In this document: piece by piece, positions 10,807 to 24,946 of the stretch
Layout of the letters: each line of letters begins with the position of its first letter
Numbering within the stretch: position 1 is the stretch's first letter
NCBI GenBank assembly: GCA_943704415.1
Contig: CALSCO010001136.1
Span: 1 to 42,167 of the forward strand
DNA length: 42,167 nt
DNA from: Parvularia atlantis
Taxonomy: Eukaryota; Opisthokonta; Rotosphaerida
Direction of reading: 5' to 3'
Made by a program: the position numbers and the translations under genes
The notes under the pieces: generated by a model
Database searches by the model: none
What the model saw: the letters and a program-made list of their open reading frames with translations, nothing else
Told to the model about the DNA's origin: nothing

Positions 10807-12484
10807 ATGGTTGAGCGCGAACACGACGCGCTCGCGGCGCGGCGGCGCGTCCGGCGGCTGCGGCTGCGCGCGAGGCGGCTGCGCGCGGCGCCGACGGTCG
10901 ACCGTCATGCGCTGGGCGAGGCAGCGCTCGCGCTGGGCCGCGCGCTCGAGCGCTGCTACGATCTGCCGCGGGCGGAGCGCGTCTACGAGGCCGGGCTGGG
11001 CCTTGGCCGGCGCGCGCTTGGGCCTCCGCTCGAGCTTCAGCTGCGCGCGCAGCTCGCGGGCGTGCTGCTACTGCAGTCGGTCACGCCGGAAGACCGGATC
11101 GTCGCGCGGCAGCAGCTCGTGCGGGCCGTGCAGCTCGCGCGGGGCTCGGCCGGCACCGCGGTTGATACCGAGATCGTCGCGGGCGTGTACTCGCAGCACA
11201 TCCTCCTGCTGTGCCAGGACGGCGCCGCCGACGACGGCGATCGCGCCGAGGCCGCACGATGCATGCGCGAGCGCGGCTTCACGCACCGGCTGGCGCACGA
11301 AGTGCTGCACTTCCCCGACGCGCGCCCTGGCGCCGTTGCGCCCTCGGACGGCGCGCACGAGCGATTTGTGCGGGCTGTGGATGCCGCGCTGCCGCACGAC
11401 ATGCTCGCTCACATGCAGGCGGTGTTTGCGCCCGGCGCAGCCTTCTGGACCGAGGTGCGCGCCGTATGCCGTCCGTGGCCTGTTCGTGTTCGTTGACCCT
11501 TGGCGCACGCGCAGCACAACTACTCACAGCTCACGTCCTACTTCTCGTACGTGCACAGCCTCGCGCGCGATCGTGCAGCAGCGAGCAGTCTCGACCAGGT
11601 CATCCGGCACGTGCACCGCGTCGCGTCGCAGCTCTTCCCCGCCGTCGCCAGGGCCAGGCAGGCCGAATGGTGGGCGCACTGCCGCCCGAACGGGAGCGGG
11701 CACCAGCTGCACTTTGACTCGGCCAACGAGGGCCGCGAGCGCGAGGGCAACAAGCCACGGCACCCAATCGCCTCGGTCGTGCTGTACCTCTCGGACAGCG
11801 TGGGCGGGCCGACGCTGGGTGCGCGCACTGCGCGAGCAAGCGAGTGTGTGAGGCGCCGTGCTCAATTGCCTTGTGCGCGCAGTCACCGACCAGAAGCTCG
11901 GCGGCAAGCTGGCGACGCAGGGCTGGCTCGTGTACCCGCGCACGAACCGCCTCGCCGTGTTTGACGGCTCGGTGCTGCACGGTGCGCGCACGCGGCGTCC
12001 TGCGTGTGCAATGCTGACGACTGCGCTCGCACCAAGGCGTTATCCCGGGCTTTCGGCCGACAGGCGGCGCGCGCTCACAGCGGCGCGTCACGTTCATGAT
12101 CGCGTTCTGGGGCAACCACATCGAGTCGCCGCCGGTGTGCTGCCGGTGCCGTGCAGGACGCTGCGCTGTGCTCACGTGTTGTGCATCAGACGGACCCGCT
12201 CGAGACGCCCGGCAGCGCACGGCGCTTCCCGGATCTCGCGACGACGCGATACACGTGGCCGCGAGCGCTCACGCCCAGGCCCGGCAGCGGCTGGGACGCT
12301 CAGCCCGCGACGCCGCAGCACGTCACGCCGTTGCCGGTCAAGTCGGTGTGGGTGCGTCGCGGGGGCCGCGGGCCTGCTGCTGCGCGGTCAAACACGGCGC
12401 GCACGGCAGGAGACGGTCGACGGCCAGCGCGCGTCGCTCTCGGCAGCGATCCCGCACTACCAGCAGTGCTTCCAGGGGTTCTGA
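10807..12484 (+). CDS. 2-oxoglutarate/Fe(II) oxygenase-like protein
   Basis: From ATG 10807 ([15 protein letters not shown]; an upstream in-frame ATG at 10699 overlaps the divergent start) an Arg/Leu-rich helical region runs to FWTE. After an intron ending at 11508-11514 comes the oxygenase core: [11 protein letters not shown] with the HxD iron ligands, [40 protein letters not shown] with the distal His, and after splicing [14 protein letters not shown] then [18 protein letters not shown], whose Arg fits the 2OG ligand. The intron at 11982-12036 ends AAG and is the only join that keeps this frame. The tail ends YQQCFQGF at 12484. Fold and ligands are seen; substrate unknown. The family assignment rests on motif pattern rather than a recognised ortholog. 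The stop is 20 bp from the ARL6IP4 stop. Confidence 0.75.
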
Positions 12485-12504
12485 TGCTCATTGCCACGGG
12501 CACG

Positions 12505-13024
12505 TCAGCGCTGTGATGCGCGCGCCTGGGCGAGCGACGTGAGCTCGAAGGCCATGCCGTCGCCGAGCGTGGCCTGGCGGTTGATGCGCAGCTGCTCGTC
12601 GCGCGAGACGATGCGCTCGATGACTTCGCCCGTGCCGCGGATGAGCCTACGCGATGGATCGCGGTTGGGCGCACGACGTGCCGGCAGTGTGTGTTGCACC
12701 GCACCGCGTGCGCCCCGTCACCGGGTCGACCTCCTCGCGCACGACGCTCTGCAGCCGGTCGTACTCGGCCTTGGTCATAGGGACGAGTCCGCGCGGCCGT
12801 GGCGGCTCTGCGGCCGCCGTGCTCGGCACCGGCAGCGTGCTAGGCACTGGTGGTGCCGAACGTGACGGCTGATCGTTGTCGTCGTCGTCGCTCCTGCTGC
12901 TGCTGCTGTTGCTGCGCGACCCCCGCCGCTTGAGCATCTTCTTCTTCTTCCGCCGCTTCTTGTCACGGTCCGCCCTCTTCTTCTTCTTGTCGTCCCGCTC
13001 CTTGGCCTTGCCCACCTTGCCCAT
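12505..13024 (-). CDS. ARL6IP4: ARL6IP4/SR-25-like nuclear protein
   Basis: ATG 13024 begins MGKVGKAKERDDKKKKR, then a Lys/Arg-rich stretch, a Ser/Arg/Asp run (SRSNSSSSRSDDDDNDQ) and a Pro-rich linker. The conserved C-terminal domain reads MTKAEYDRLQSVVREEVDP, VTGRTR, intron about 12705-12648 (TAG acceptor), LIRGTGEVIERIVSRDEQ, LRINRQATLGDGMAF. This matches the C-terminal motif of human ARL6IP4 (SRp25), a nuclear speckle/nucleolar protein linked to splicing. Only one intron was found, few for this window. It faces ALG14 head to head, 34 bp between the two start codons. Confidence 0.88.
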
Positions 13025-13058
13025 CCGAGTCAGCCGCCGCCGCCGGGCCGCGCAAAAA
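13025..13058. promoter_or_regulatory. 34-bp divergent promoter, ARL6IP4/ALG14
   Basis: Only 34 bp lie between two opposed start codons. The stretch is GC-rich with an A6 run just before the ALG14 ATG. Transcripts of both genes must start within it or inside each other's coding region. No TATA element is visible. Confidence 0.6.
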
Positions 13059-13827
13059 ATGCTCGTCCTGATCTTGGCACTGATCCTCGCCGCCGCGGCC
13101 GCGCGGCTGTGGTGGATCCTGCCAGGCCGCCCCGGCGCGCCCGCCCCGGCCGCGGCCCGCACCGACGCCGCGCGGCCCGCACGCCCCGTGCGCACGATGG
13201 TCGTGCTGGGCTCGGGCGGGCACACGACCGAAATGCTGCAGCTGCTCGCGCGCGTCGACCGCGCCCGCTACCGCCCGCGGCACTACGTCGTCGCCGCGAC
13301 CGACCGCATGGGCCGCGCCAAGGTCGACGCGTTGGAGGGGCCCGGCGCCGGCGCCGATGCACCGCACGTCGTGCACGTCGTCCCGCGCAGCCGCGAGGTC
13401 AAGCAGTCGTGGATCACCACCATCGGCACGACGCTCCACGCCCTCCTCGTCAGCATCGCACTCGTCCTGCGCGTCCAGCCGGACCTGGTCGGTCGGCGCA
13501 TGCCGATACCGCGCGCCAGAGCGTGCTGACACCGCCCGCGTCCGCAGGTGCTCTGCAACGGGCCAGGGACGTGCGTGCCCATCTGCGCAGCAGCCTACCT
13601 GCTGCGCGTGCGTGGCCTCACGTGGCGGCGGCGAGACGGCTGACCCGTCGCCGCAGTTCACGGGCCTGCGCGCGGCGACGATCGTGTACGTCGAGAGCTT
13701 TGCGCGCGTCAAGCACCTGTCGCTCTCGGGGCGGCTGCTCTACCCGTTCGCCGACGTGTTCCTCGTGCAGTGGCCCGACCTGCTCGAGCACCGGCCGCGC
13801 GCGCGCTACCTCGGCGTGCTCGTATGA
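13059..13827 (+). CDS. ALG14: ALG14, UDP-GlcNAc transferase membrane subunit
   Basis: ALG14 anchors the catalytic ALG13 to the ER and makes the second step of dolichol-linked oligosaccharide synthesis (adds the second GlcNAc). ATG 13059 gives one N-terminal membrane segment (MLVLILALILAAAAARLW), then RTMVVLGSGGHTTEMLQLL, the glycine-rich nucleotide-sugar motif. An intron around 13488-13546 restores the family motif PDLVLCNGPGTCVPICAAA; a second intron (about 13603-13656) leads to IVYVESFARVKHLSLSGRLL, FLVQWPDLLEH and the C-terminus RYLGVLV, very like human ALG14. Length is normal. Two introns, both with CTGAC elements. The stop is 22 bp from the PI3K stop. Confidence 0.95.
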
Positions 13828-13849
13828 CACGCGTAACATATGACGTTAT

Positions 13850-19576
<5,727 letters not shown>

Positions 19577-19649
19577 CTGCGGCGCGGGTGTGTACGCCTG
19601 TCCTTTGTCAACGAAATGCTTTTATGCGTTGTACACATGTGTCACGCTG
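19577..19649 (-). promoter_or_regulatory. Putative PI3K promoter
   Basis: This 73-bp gap between the ankyrin-gene stop and the PI3K start is locally AT-richer. On the minus strand it reads ACACATGTGTACAACG then CATAAAAG (about 19625-19618), a possible TATA-like element, about 40-45 bp before the ATG. The TGTACAC core (19630-19637) recurs in two divergent promoters at 24903 and 40171. Confidence 0.4.
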
Positions 19650-20920
19650 TCAAACGGCCGCCAGGGCCGGCTTGTGCTGCATGAAGAGCTTGAGGAGGCG
19701 GACGACATCGCACTTGATCCAGCGCATGGCCATCATGCGCAGGAAGAGCGACACACGCCCGTACCAGAAGCACAGCAGCGTCAGTTGCGAAAAGCGGCCG
19801 CTCGGGTCCGCGCCACGCTCGAGCAGCGTCGACGCCACACCGTCGTTGCCGCCGGCGACGGCCTGCCACAGCGCCTCGTCCTGCCGCGTGTCAGCGACAC
19901 AGCGCGGCACAGTCGGGCGGCAGGGCGGCGGCACCTGCAGGGCGTGCACGTCGGCGCCGTACTCGTCCACGAGCAGTTCGACCACGCTCTGTTGCCCGTA
20001 GAAGCACGCCGAGCGCAGGGCGTCGGCGTCGCGCGCGTGCACGTCCGCGCCGCAGTCGATCAGCCACTGCACCACCGCGACGTGCCCGCGCGCCGCGGCC
20101 CAGCGCAGCGCCTCTGGTCGAGCGTCGCTGCCGCCGTGAGCGCGCTGCAAGAGGGCGTGCACACGTGCGCACCATCGTGGCTGAAGCGCACGTCGGCCCC
20201 GTGCGCGCGCATCAGCTTGGCCAGGTCCAGCAGGCCGTGCGCGCAGCAGTACATCAGCGCAAACTCCTCGGCCGCGCTCACGCTCGCGCCGCCGGTGCTG
20301 CCCAGCAGCACGCACAGCAGGTTCGCAAGGCGTTCGTGGTCGGCCGGCGTCGCGTTCTGGCGTGGGGCGTCAGTGTCTCAGCGGCGCATGAGCCACGGGG
20401 CAGCGCACCTTGCCACGCGCGCCGAGATCCGTGAGCGCGCGGAAGAACAGCGTCGTGCGGTCGGCCCAGTCAAGCTGCCCGTGCGCGAGGACGACGCTGT
20501 GCGGCGCGCGCGTCCTGCATCAGGTGCGCCCGCACGGCCGCGCGGCGAGGCACGCACAGGTCGAAGCGGTCAAACTGCGCGGCGCCGGGCCGCGTGGGCG
20601 GCACCACGCCGGCTTCGAGCGCGGCGACGACGAGCGGCACGCGGGCGAGCACGTCGCGCTGCAGCAGCAGGCGGCGCAGCACGCGCTCGCGCGTGGCCGT
20701 GCTCGCGCCGACCAGCATCGCCGCGAAGGCGTGCGGGGCGCGCGTGAGGCGGTAAACCTTGCTGCAGCTTAGGGGGGGCGCCGCGTGGGTGGGTGGGTGC
20801 CCACGCGAGCGGGCCGTGCGCGCACCTGCGCTGCAGCGCCGGGCCCGCGTCGACCTCGCACGCCCACCGCCAGATCTCGACCAGGAGCTCGGCGGGGAGG
20901 TCGCACAGGACGCGTCGCAT
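19650..20920 (-). CDS. F-box-like ankyrin-repeat protein
   Basis: ATG 20920 opens with a short F-box-like segment (MRRVLCDLPAELLVEIWRWA). After an intron the exons give a helical region (HAFAAMLVGASTATRERVLR, AALEAGVVPPTRPGAAQFD) and then ankyrin repeats: EFALMYCCAHGLLDLAKLM, DEALRWAAARGHVAVVQWL with CGADVHARD, DALRSACFYGQQSVVELLV with YGADVHAL, and DEALWQAVAGGNDGVASTLL with RGADPSG. The join before DEALRW uses the acceptor ending CCAG near 20117. It ends KLFMQHKPALAAV at 19650. Such combinations usually act as ubiquitin-ligase adaptors or scaffolds; the partner cannot be told. It is divergent from MoaE (45 bp) and 73 bp upstream of PI3K in the same direction. Confidence 0.82.
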
Positions 20921-20965
20921 GTTGTTGGTTTGCGGCGGGGCACGCGTGTCGCTCAAAACGGCAAC
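20921..20965. promoter_or_regulatory. 45-bp divergent promoter, ankyrin gene/MoaE
   Basis: Only 45 bp separate the two opposed start codons. It contains TTGTTGGTTTG near the minus start and CTCAAAACGGCAAC before the plus start. No TATA box or other known element is evident. Confidence 0.55.
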
Positions 20966-21562
20966 ATGGCCACGTGGCCGGTCATGGAGGATGCTGTTGA
21001 GCTCGTCGCGGCGCCGTTTGACGCGCAGCAGTGGACGCGGCGCGTGCACGACGACACGGCCGGGGCCGCCGTGACGTTCGTCGGCACGACGCGCAACCAC
21101 CACGAGGGCGCGTGACCGGCGGCCGTGCGAGCCGCCGCGGCTCATCCAGCGTGCACTGCAGGGCGCGCGGTCGTGCGGCTGGCGTACGAGGCGTACGAGC
21201 CGATGGCGCTGCAGGAGCTGCAGCGGATCGTGGCCGAGGCGCGCGCGCAGTGGGCGCTGTGCCGCGTCGCCGTCGTGCACCGGCTGGGCGAGGTGCGCGT
21301 TTGCAATGCTCTCGTGCAAAGGCCCTGACGTCGCCGCCTTGCTCGCGCCGATCTGCGCGCGCGACCGTCACGACCACGGCGGCGGCAGGTGCCCGTGGGC
21401 GAGGCGAGCGTACTCATCGCGGTGTCATCGGCGCACCGGCGCGAGGCGATGCGCGCCGTCGAGCACATCATTGACACGCTCAAGGAGCGCGTGCCCATCT
21501 GGAAGAAGGAGGTCTACGCGGACGGGAGCGAGTGGAAGGGGCGGCACGTGTGCCACGCCTGA
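20966..21562 (+). CDS. MOCS2B: Molybdopterin synthase catalytic subunit (MoaE/MOCS2B)
   Basis: Adds the dithiolene sulfurs to precursor Z in molybdenum cofactor synthesis, with thiocarboxylated MoaD as donor. ATG 20966 gives [19 protein letters not shown], then [16 protein letters not shown]. The first intron (21108-21161) appears to be GC-AG; it is the join that gives [20 protein letters not shown] in frame. A longer second intron (from 21292, about 107 nt) leads to [39 protein letters not shown] and [10 protein letters not shown], with the conserved lysines of the active site. The protein ends HVCHA at 21562. The small subunit gene is not in the window. Confidence 0.93.
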
Positions 21563-22070
21563 TGCTCTTCTGCTGTGCCGTGCTGTGCTTGTGGCTGTAG
21601 AGTGTGCGGTTCGAAGACACAAGTACGGCGTGCATACGGCCTCAAGTTTGTGGGTGTACAACTGTCACTGGCAGGCTGCACGTAAACGCACGGCCCACCC
21701 CAGTCGATGTGCCCCTGTCAGTGTGGCACTGCCCAGTCAGCAAATTTTTGCTGCAGGGTGGCACAAATAACTCGGACGTTTCACGCGGCAAGAGATGTCT
21801 GCAACTTGAAGTGCAAACTGAGTGGAACTCAGCTGAACCCTGATGCATCCGATGCATCCAGCCGCGTCTCTTGCAGCGCTCACGACGTGTCCACTGCACT
21901 GCCGCCATGCCAGTGCACTCGCGTGCACTGCGTCGACAGGCACGTCACGGCAAATCGATCATCCCGCCGGCGGTCGCAGATGGTCACAAGCATCACGCGT
22001 CACGGCTACAACACGCTCAATGATCGCACCGCGCACTCAGCCGCATGCACATGTACACAGCGAGCAAGGG
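21563..22070. other. 508-bp lower-GC gap between convergent genes, content unknown
   Basis: This lies between the MoaE stop and the stop of the minus-strand small membrane protein. It is AT-richer than the rest of the window and lacks a convincing ORF with family support. Visible structure: a hairpin CTGAGTGGAACTCAG at about 21818-21832, a tandem GATGCATCC GATGCATCC at about 21842-21859, and repeated TGCACTG words at 21890-21930. It could be 3' UTR of both genes or hold a small noncoding RNA; no tRNA, U-snRNA or box consensus could be recognised. Confidence 0.5.
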
Positions 22071-22451
22071 TCAGACCTTGTTGCGCTCGAGGATCTCTGC
22101 GGCGGCGGATGCGGTGACCTCAGCACACGCACATACACACGGCCAGCCCGCACACGCACCTTGGGCCGTGCGCAGTCGCTCGGCCTTCTGCTTCTTGACG
22201 TAGTCCTCGAGCGCCATGCCTAGCGCCAGCCCGGCCCCGATGCACAGGCCCGCCGTGAGCAGGCGCGCGCGCCAGGACCATCGCGGCAGCACCCACTGCT
22301 GCATGTCCTCCTCGATCGCGGCCGCGACGCGCGACGGGACGGCCTCGGGTGCGAACGGGTCTGAGTACGACGCCGGCCTGACCTTGGGTGGCATCTGCCT
22401 GGGAGGCGCCCGCGCGCTGTCCATGCGCGACAGGCGGACGAGGAAATGCAT
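22071..22451 (-). CDS. Small single-pass membrane protein, unrecognised
   Basis: ATG 22451 gives MHFLVRLSRMDSARAPPRQM, PPKVRPASYSDPFAPEAVP, AAAIEEDMQQWVLPRWSW, one hydrophobic helix LLTAGLCIGAGLALGMAL and a basic coil EDYVKKQKAERLRTAQ. An intron (about 22160-22098) joins in phase to EILERNKV and TGA at 22071, about 105 residues in all. The glycine-rich helix with a charged tail is typical of small mitochondrial or ER membrane proteins. Sharing a 37-bp promoter with a mitochondrial PPR gene weakly suggests mitochondria. An internal ATG (MDSARAP) could be the real start. Confidence 0.65.
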   Translation of the reverse strand: MHFLVRLSRMDSARAPPRQMPPKVRPASYSDPFAPEAVPSRVAAAIEEDMQQWVLPRWSWRARLLTAGLCIGAGLALGMALEDYVKKQKAERLRTAQGACAGWPCVCACAEVTASAAAEILERNKV

Positions 22452-22488
22452 GACGAGCGGCCATGTTTGGATTCCATTGCCGCAGCCA
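22452..22488. promoter_or_regulatory. 37-bp divergent promoter, small membrane protein/PPR
   Basis: Only 37 bp separate the two opposed start codons. It contains GCGGCCATGTTTGG and CCATTGCCGC, which loosely resemble the CCAT-core initiator element bound by YY1 in animals; that likeness may be chance. Confidence 0.5.
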
Positions 22489-23687
22489 ATGACGACGCGC
22501 CTCGCCACGCGCCTCGTCGCCTTGAGCGCGCGCCGGCTCGCGACGGCCAGCGCGTCGCCGCCGCTCGTTGCCGCAGCAGCACCTGCAGCAGCAGCACCGT
22601 CACCAGCAGCAGCAGCAGCAGCAGCAGCGCCCGCGCCAGAGCGCCGCCTGAACCAGACGCAGGTCGACTTTGGGCACAAGGTCGCGCACACGACCGTGCG
22701 CGGGTCGTGGTGCGTGCCGGCCCGCCTGCCAGCGCGGTGCTCACACATGACGCGCGCGCTGGCAGGGACGCGTACCAGTACTGCATGGGCGTGCACGCGG
22801 CCCTGAGCAACGACAAGGTGCTGGACGCGTGCGGCCTGATCGAGGAGGCGCGCAAGAAGAAGCTCTCGGTCAACGCTTCATTCCACGGCCTCATGACGTA
22901 CCTCGCGCGCAAGGGGCGGAGCACGGCGACGCTGGCCGTGTTCAACTACGTGCGCAGCCGTCCCGCAGAGCGCGCGCTGCAGCCAACAACGCGCGCGCGC
23001 GCGCTCGCAGATGAAGAAATGCGCCGTCCCGCTCGACAGCACCATGTACAGCGTCCTGCTGCGCGCGCTCGCGACGGGCAAAACCGTGAACCGGCGCGAG
23101 CAGTCGGAGCGGTACCTGAACGAGATGATCGAGCGCGGGATCGCGCCAACGAGCTTCGTCTACCGCTCGCTCCTCACGCTCGCCGCGCGCGACGGGCACA
23201 CCGACATTGCCCTGCGCTCGATCACGCAGATGAAGCAGGAGAAGGGCGCGCTCACGCCGAACGACTTTCGCCTCGCCATCCAGGCGTTCCAGAAGGTCGG
23301 CGACCGCGCCGGCGGCCTCTCGCTCGCGCTCTTTGCGTGCAGCCAGCTCGGCGGATGGGTGTGTGCGGTCAGATCGGCGCAAACGCGGCCAGGCTGACGC
23401 CGCCGCCGCCGCCCGCGCAGTGCGCGCACATGGTGCGCCCGCCGCTCCAGGGCTGGCTGCAAGGGGCGCTGGCGACGCTGGACCCCGCCGAGATTGCGCG
23501 CGACGGCAACGCCCACCTTGTGCCCGTGCTGCGCCAGATGCTCCAGCGGCCGACGCCGCCGGGGCGCGCGGGCCAGGGCGAGACCGTGGCCGTGCGCTCG
23601 GGCGACGAGACGCAGTGGGTCACACTGCGCAACACGGACCGCCGCGTGTTCCAGCGCACGCGCGGCCTTGTAACGACCATCACATGA
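22489..23687 (+). CDS. Mitochondrial pentatricopeptide-repeat (PPR) protein
   Basis: PPR proteins bind organellar RNA. ATG 22489 starts with an amphipathic, Arg-rich, acid-free presequence (MTTRLATRLVALSARRLATA) followed by an Ala/Pro-rich linker containing a CAG-repeat-encoded Ala run near 22610. After an intron ending near 22768 come PPR-type helical hairpins: SNDKVLDACGLIEEARKKKL, SVNASFHGLMTYLARKG, PLDSTMYSVLLRALATGKTV, RGIAPTSFVYRSLLTLAARD, LTPNDFRLAIQAFQKVGDRA. A further intron near 23358-23430 leads to the tail, ending RTRGLVTTIT at 23687. Repeats are few (about four to six), more like animal mitochondrial PPR proteins than plant editing factors. The stop is 27 bp from the TIPRL stop. 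Confidence 0.85.
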
Positions 23688-23714
23688 GATGCCAGCGCAG
23701 CACAATAGCCTGAT

Positions 23715-24871
23715 TTATCGGAGCACGGCCACGGGCAGGCTGACGACGGTTGTCGAGCGCAGCGGCAGGTTCTCGTACAGCCACTGCACGTTTGCGAGCG
23801 TGGACGGGTCCATGTCGGGCCTGACCTTCTGCGGGCCTCGCGCGTGCTGCGTCAGTGCAGCGCCGCGTCCGCTTGCGCACCTTCTCGACGTGCTCGGCGA
23901 CGTCCTCGCGCAGGCTCTGCTCGCGCAGGACGTGGTCCGCGCCAAACTCGTGGTAGATGCGCGTGTCGAGGATGCGGTACAGCACCTTGTCAACGCGCAG
24001 GACGTACCGCATGAGCACGAAGAAGCACGACGGCATGACGCGCTTGCCACGCGTGTCAGCGGCGGGCAGGCGCCGCGCGGGCATGCACGCACGCACGCAC
24101 CACGCGCACGCTCAGCTGCGTGCTGCCGTTGTCCGCCAGCTCGTCCTCAAACAGCACAAGCTCGTTGTAGTACAGGATCGGGTCGGGCCGCTTCAGCCGG
24201 TCCATGTTGATCGTGCGCTCGGTCGGCTGCGGCGCCTGCAGGACCGGTCGGGCCCGGCACGCGATGCACATGCGCGCACCTGGTTGCGCGGGCCGGGCGT
24301 GCCGGCGTACGTGTTCGAGTACGTCCAGTCGAACGGGTGCACCGACTTGAGGTCGGTCGCGCGGCCCTTGCTGCGATCGCGGCGGGCCGGTCACGCACGA
24401 GCGCAGCACCAGCCGGCCACCGCAAAACGCACTTGGCCCGCACCCACGCGTCCGAGTACGAGACCTTGAACAGGTCGCGCTTGTTGTCGACCGTGCGCAG
24501 CGCGTCGATTGCAGTGAAGGTGAGCTCGAACCCGTCCTGGTGCTGTGTCCGCGGCGTCGGTCGTCGCGCCGCGCGAGGCATCGCCAGCGACGTCGCACCT
24601 GCACGCGCAGCTCGTTGCTGGGAAAGAACATGTCGGGCAGGCGCAGGTCGAGCTCCTTTGTGACGCTGCGCGTGGCGTTAGCAGCCTGCGCGCGACAATG
24701 GCGCTTGCGCGGCGCGCCAAACCGGTCGACGACGGCCGAAGTCGCGATGTGGCTCTTGATCGCGCCGATGCGCCAGCCGAGCACCTCAACCGCGCTGCCA
24801 CCCGTCGCCCGGTCGGCCAGCAGCCGGTGCGGGGGCACGTCGGGCGTGGCAGCGAAGGTCGTGGCTTGCAT
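23715..24871 (-). CDS. TIPRL: TIP41-like protein (TIPRL)
   Basis: TIP41/TIPRL binds the catalytic subunits of PP2A-type phosphatases and acts in TOR signalling. ATG 24871 gives MQATTFAATPDVPPHRLL, then VLGWRIGAIKSHIATSA, LRLPDMFFPSNELRVQV, GFELTFTAIDALRTVDN, LFKVSYSDAWVRA, FDWTYSNTYAGTPG, TERTINMDRLKRPDPILYYN, LVLFEDELADNGSTQLSV, RVMPSCFFVLMRYVLRVDKV, DTRIYHEFGADHVLREQSLR and a tail ending STTVVSLPVAVLR. This order and the FEDELxDxG and RVMPSxFFxLxRxxLRxD motifs define the family. Roughly normal length after removal of about seven introns. It faces the FGE gene across 75 bp. Confidence 0.93.
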
Positions 24872-24946
24872 CAGTACCAAGCAGTGTCCTTCAAAGTTCA
24901 AAGTGTACACGAACAGCTTTCGTACACACTTTAAGCGATCCGTGAA
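24872..24946. promoter_or_regulatory. 75-bp divergent promoter with central palindrome, TIPRL/FGE
   Basis: It holds an imperfect inverted repeat: AAAGTGTACACGAA (24899-24912) opposite TTTCGTACACACTTT (24918-24932), with a short CAGC-type loop. It is the AT-richest spot nearby and sits midway between the two start codons, as expected for a regulator site or a symmetric initiator. GTGTACAC (24903-24910) is itself a perfect palindrome. Confidence 0.5.

Noticed and set aside
21609-21621. GGTTCGAA as a tRNA B box
   Set aside because: Flanking bases do not form a five-pair T stem and no A box or cloverleaf is present upstream.
22451-23687. Contaminating or horizontally acquired bacterial genes (MoaE, FGE)
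   Set aside because: Both are split by introns of the local type and match eukaryotic homologs; base composition equals neighbours.
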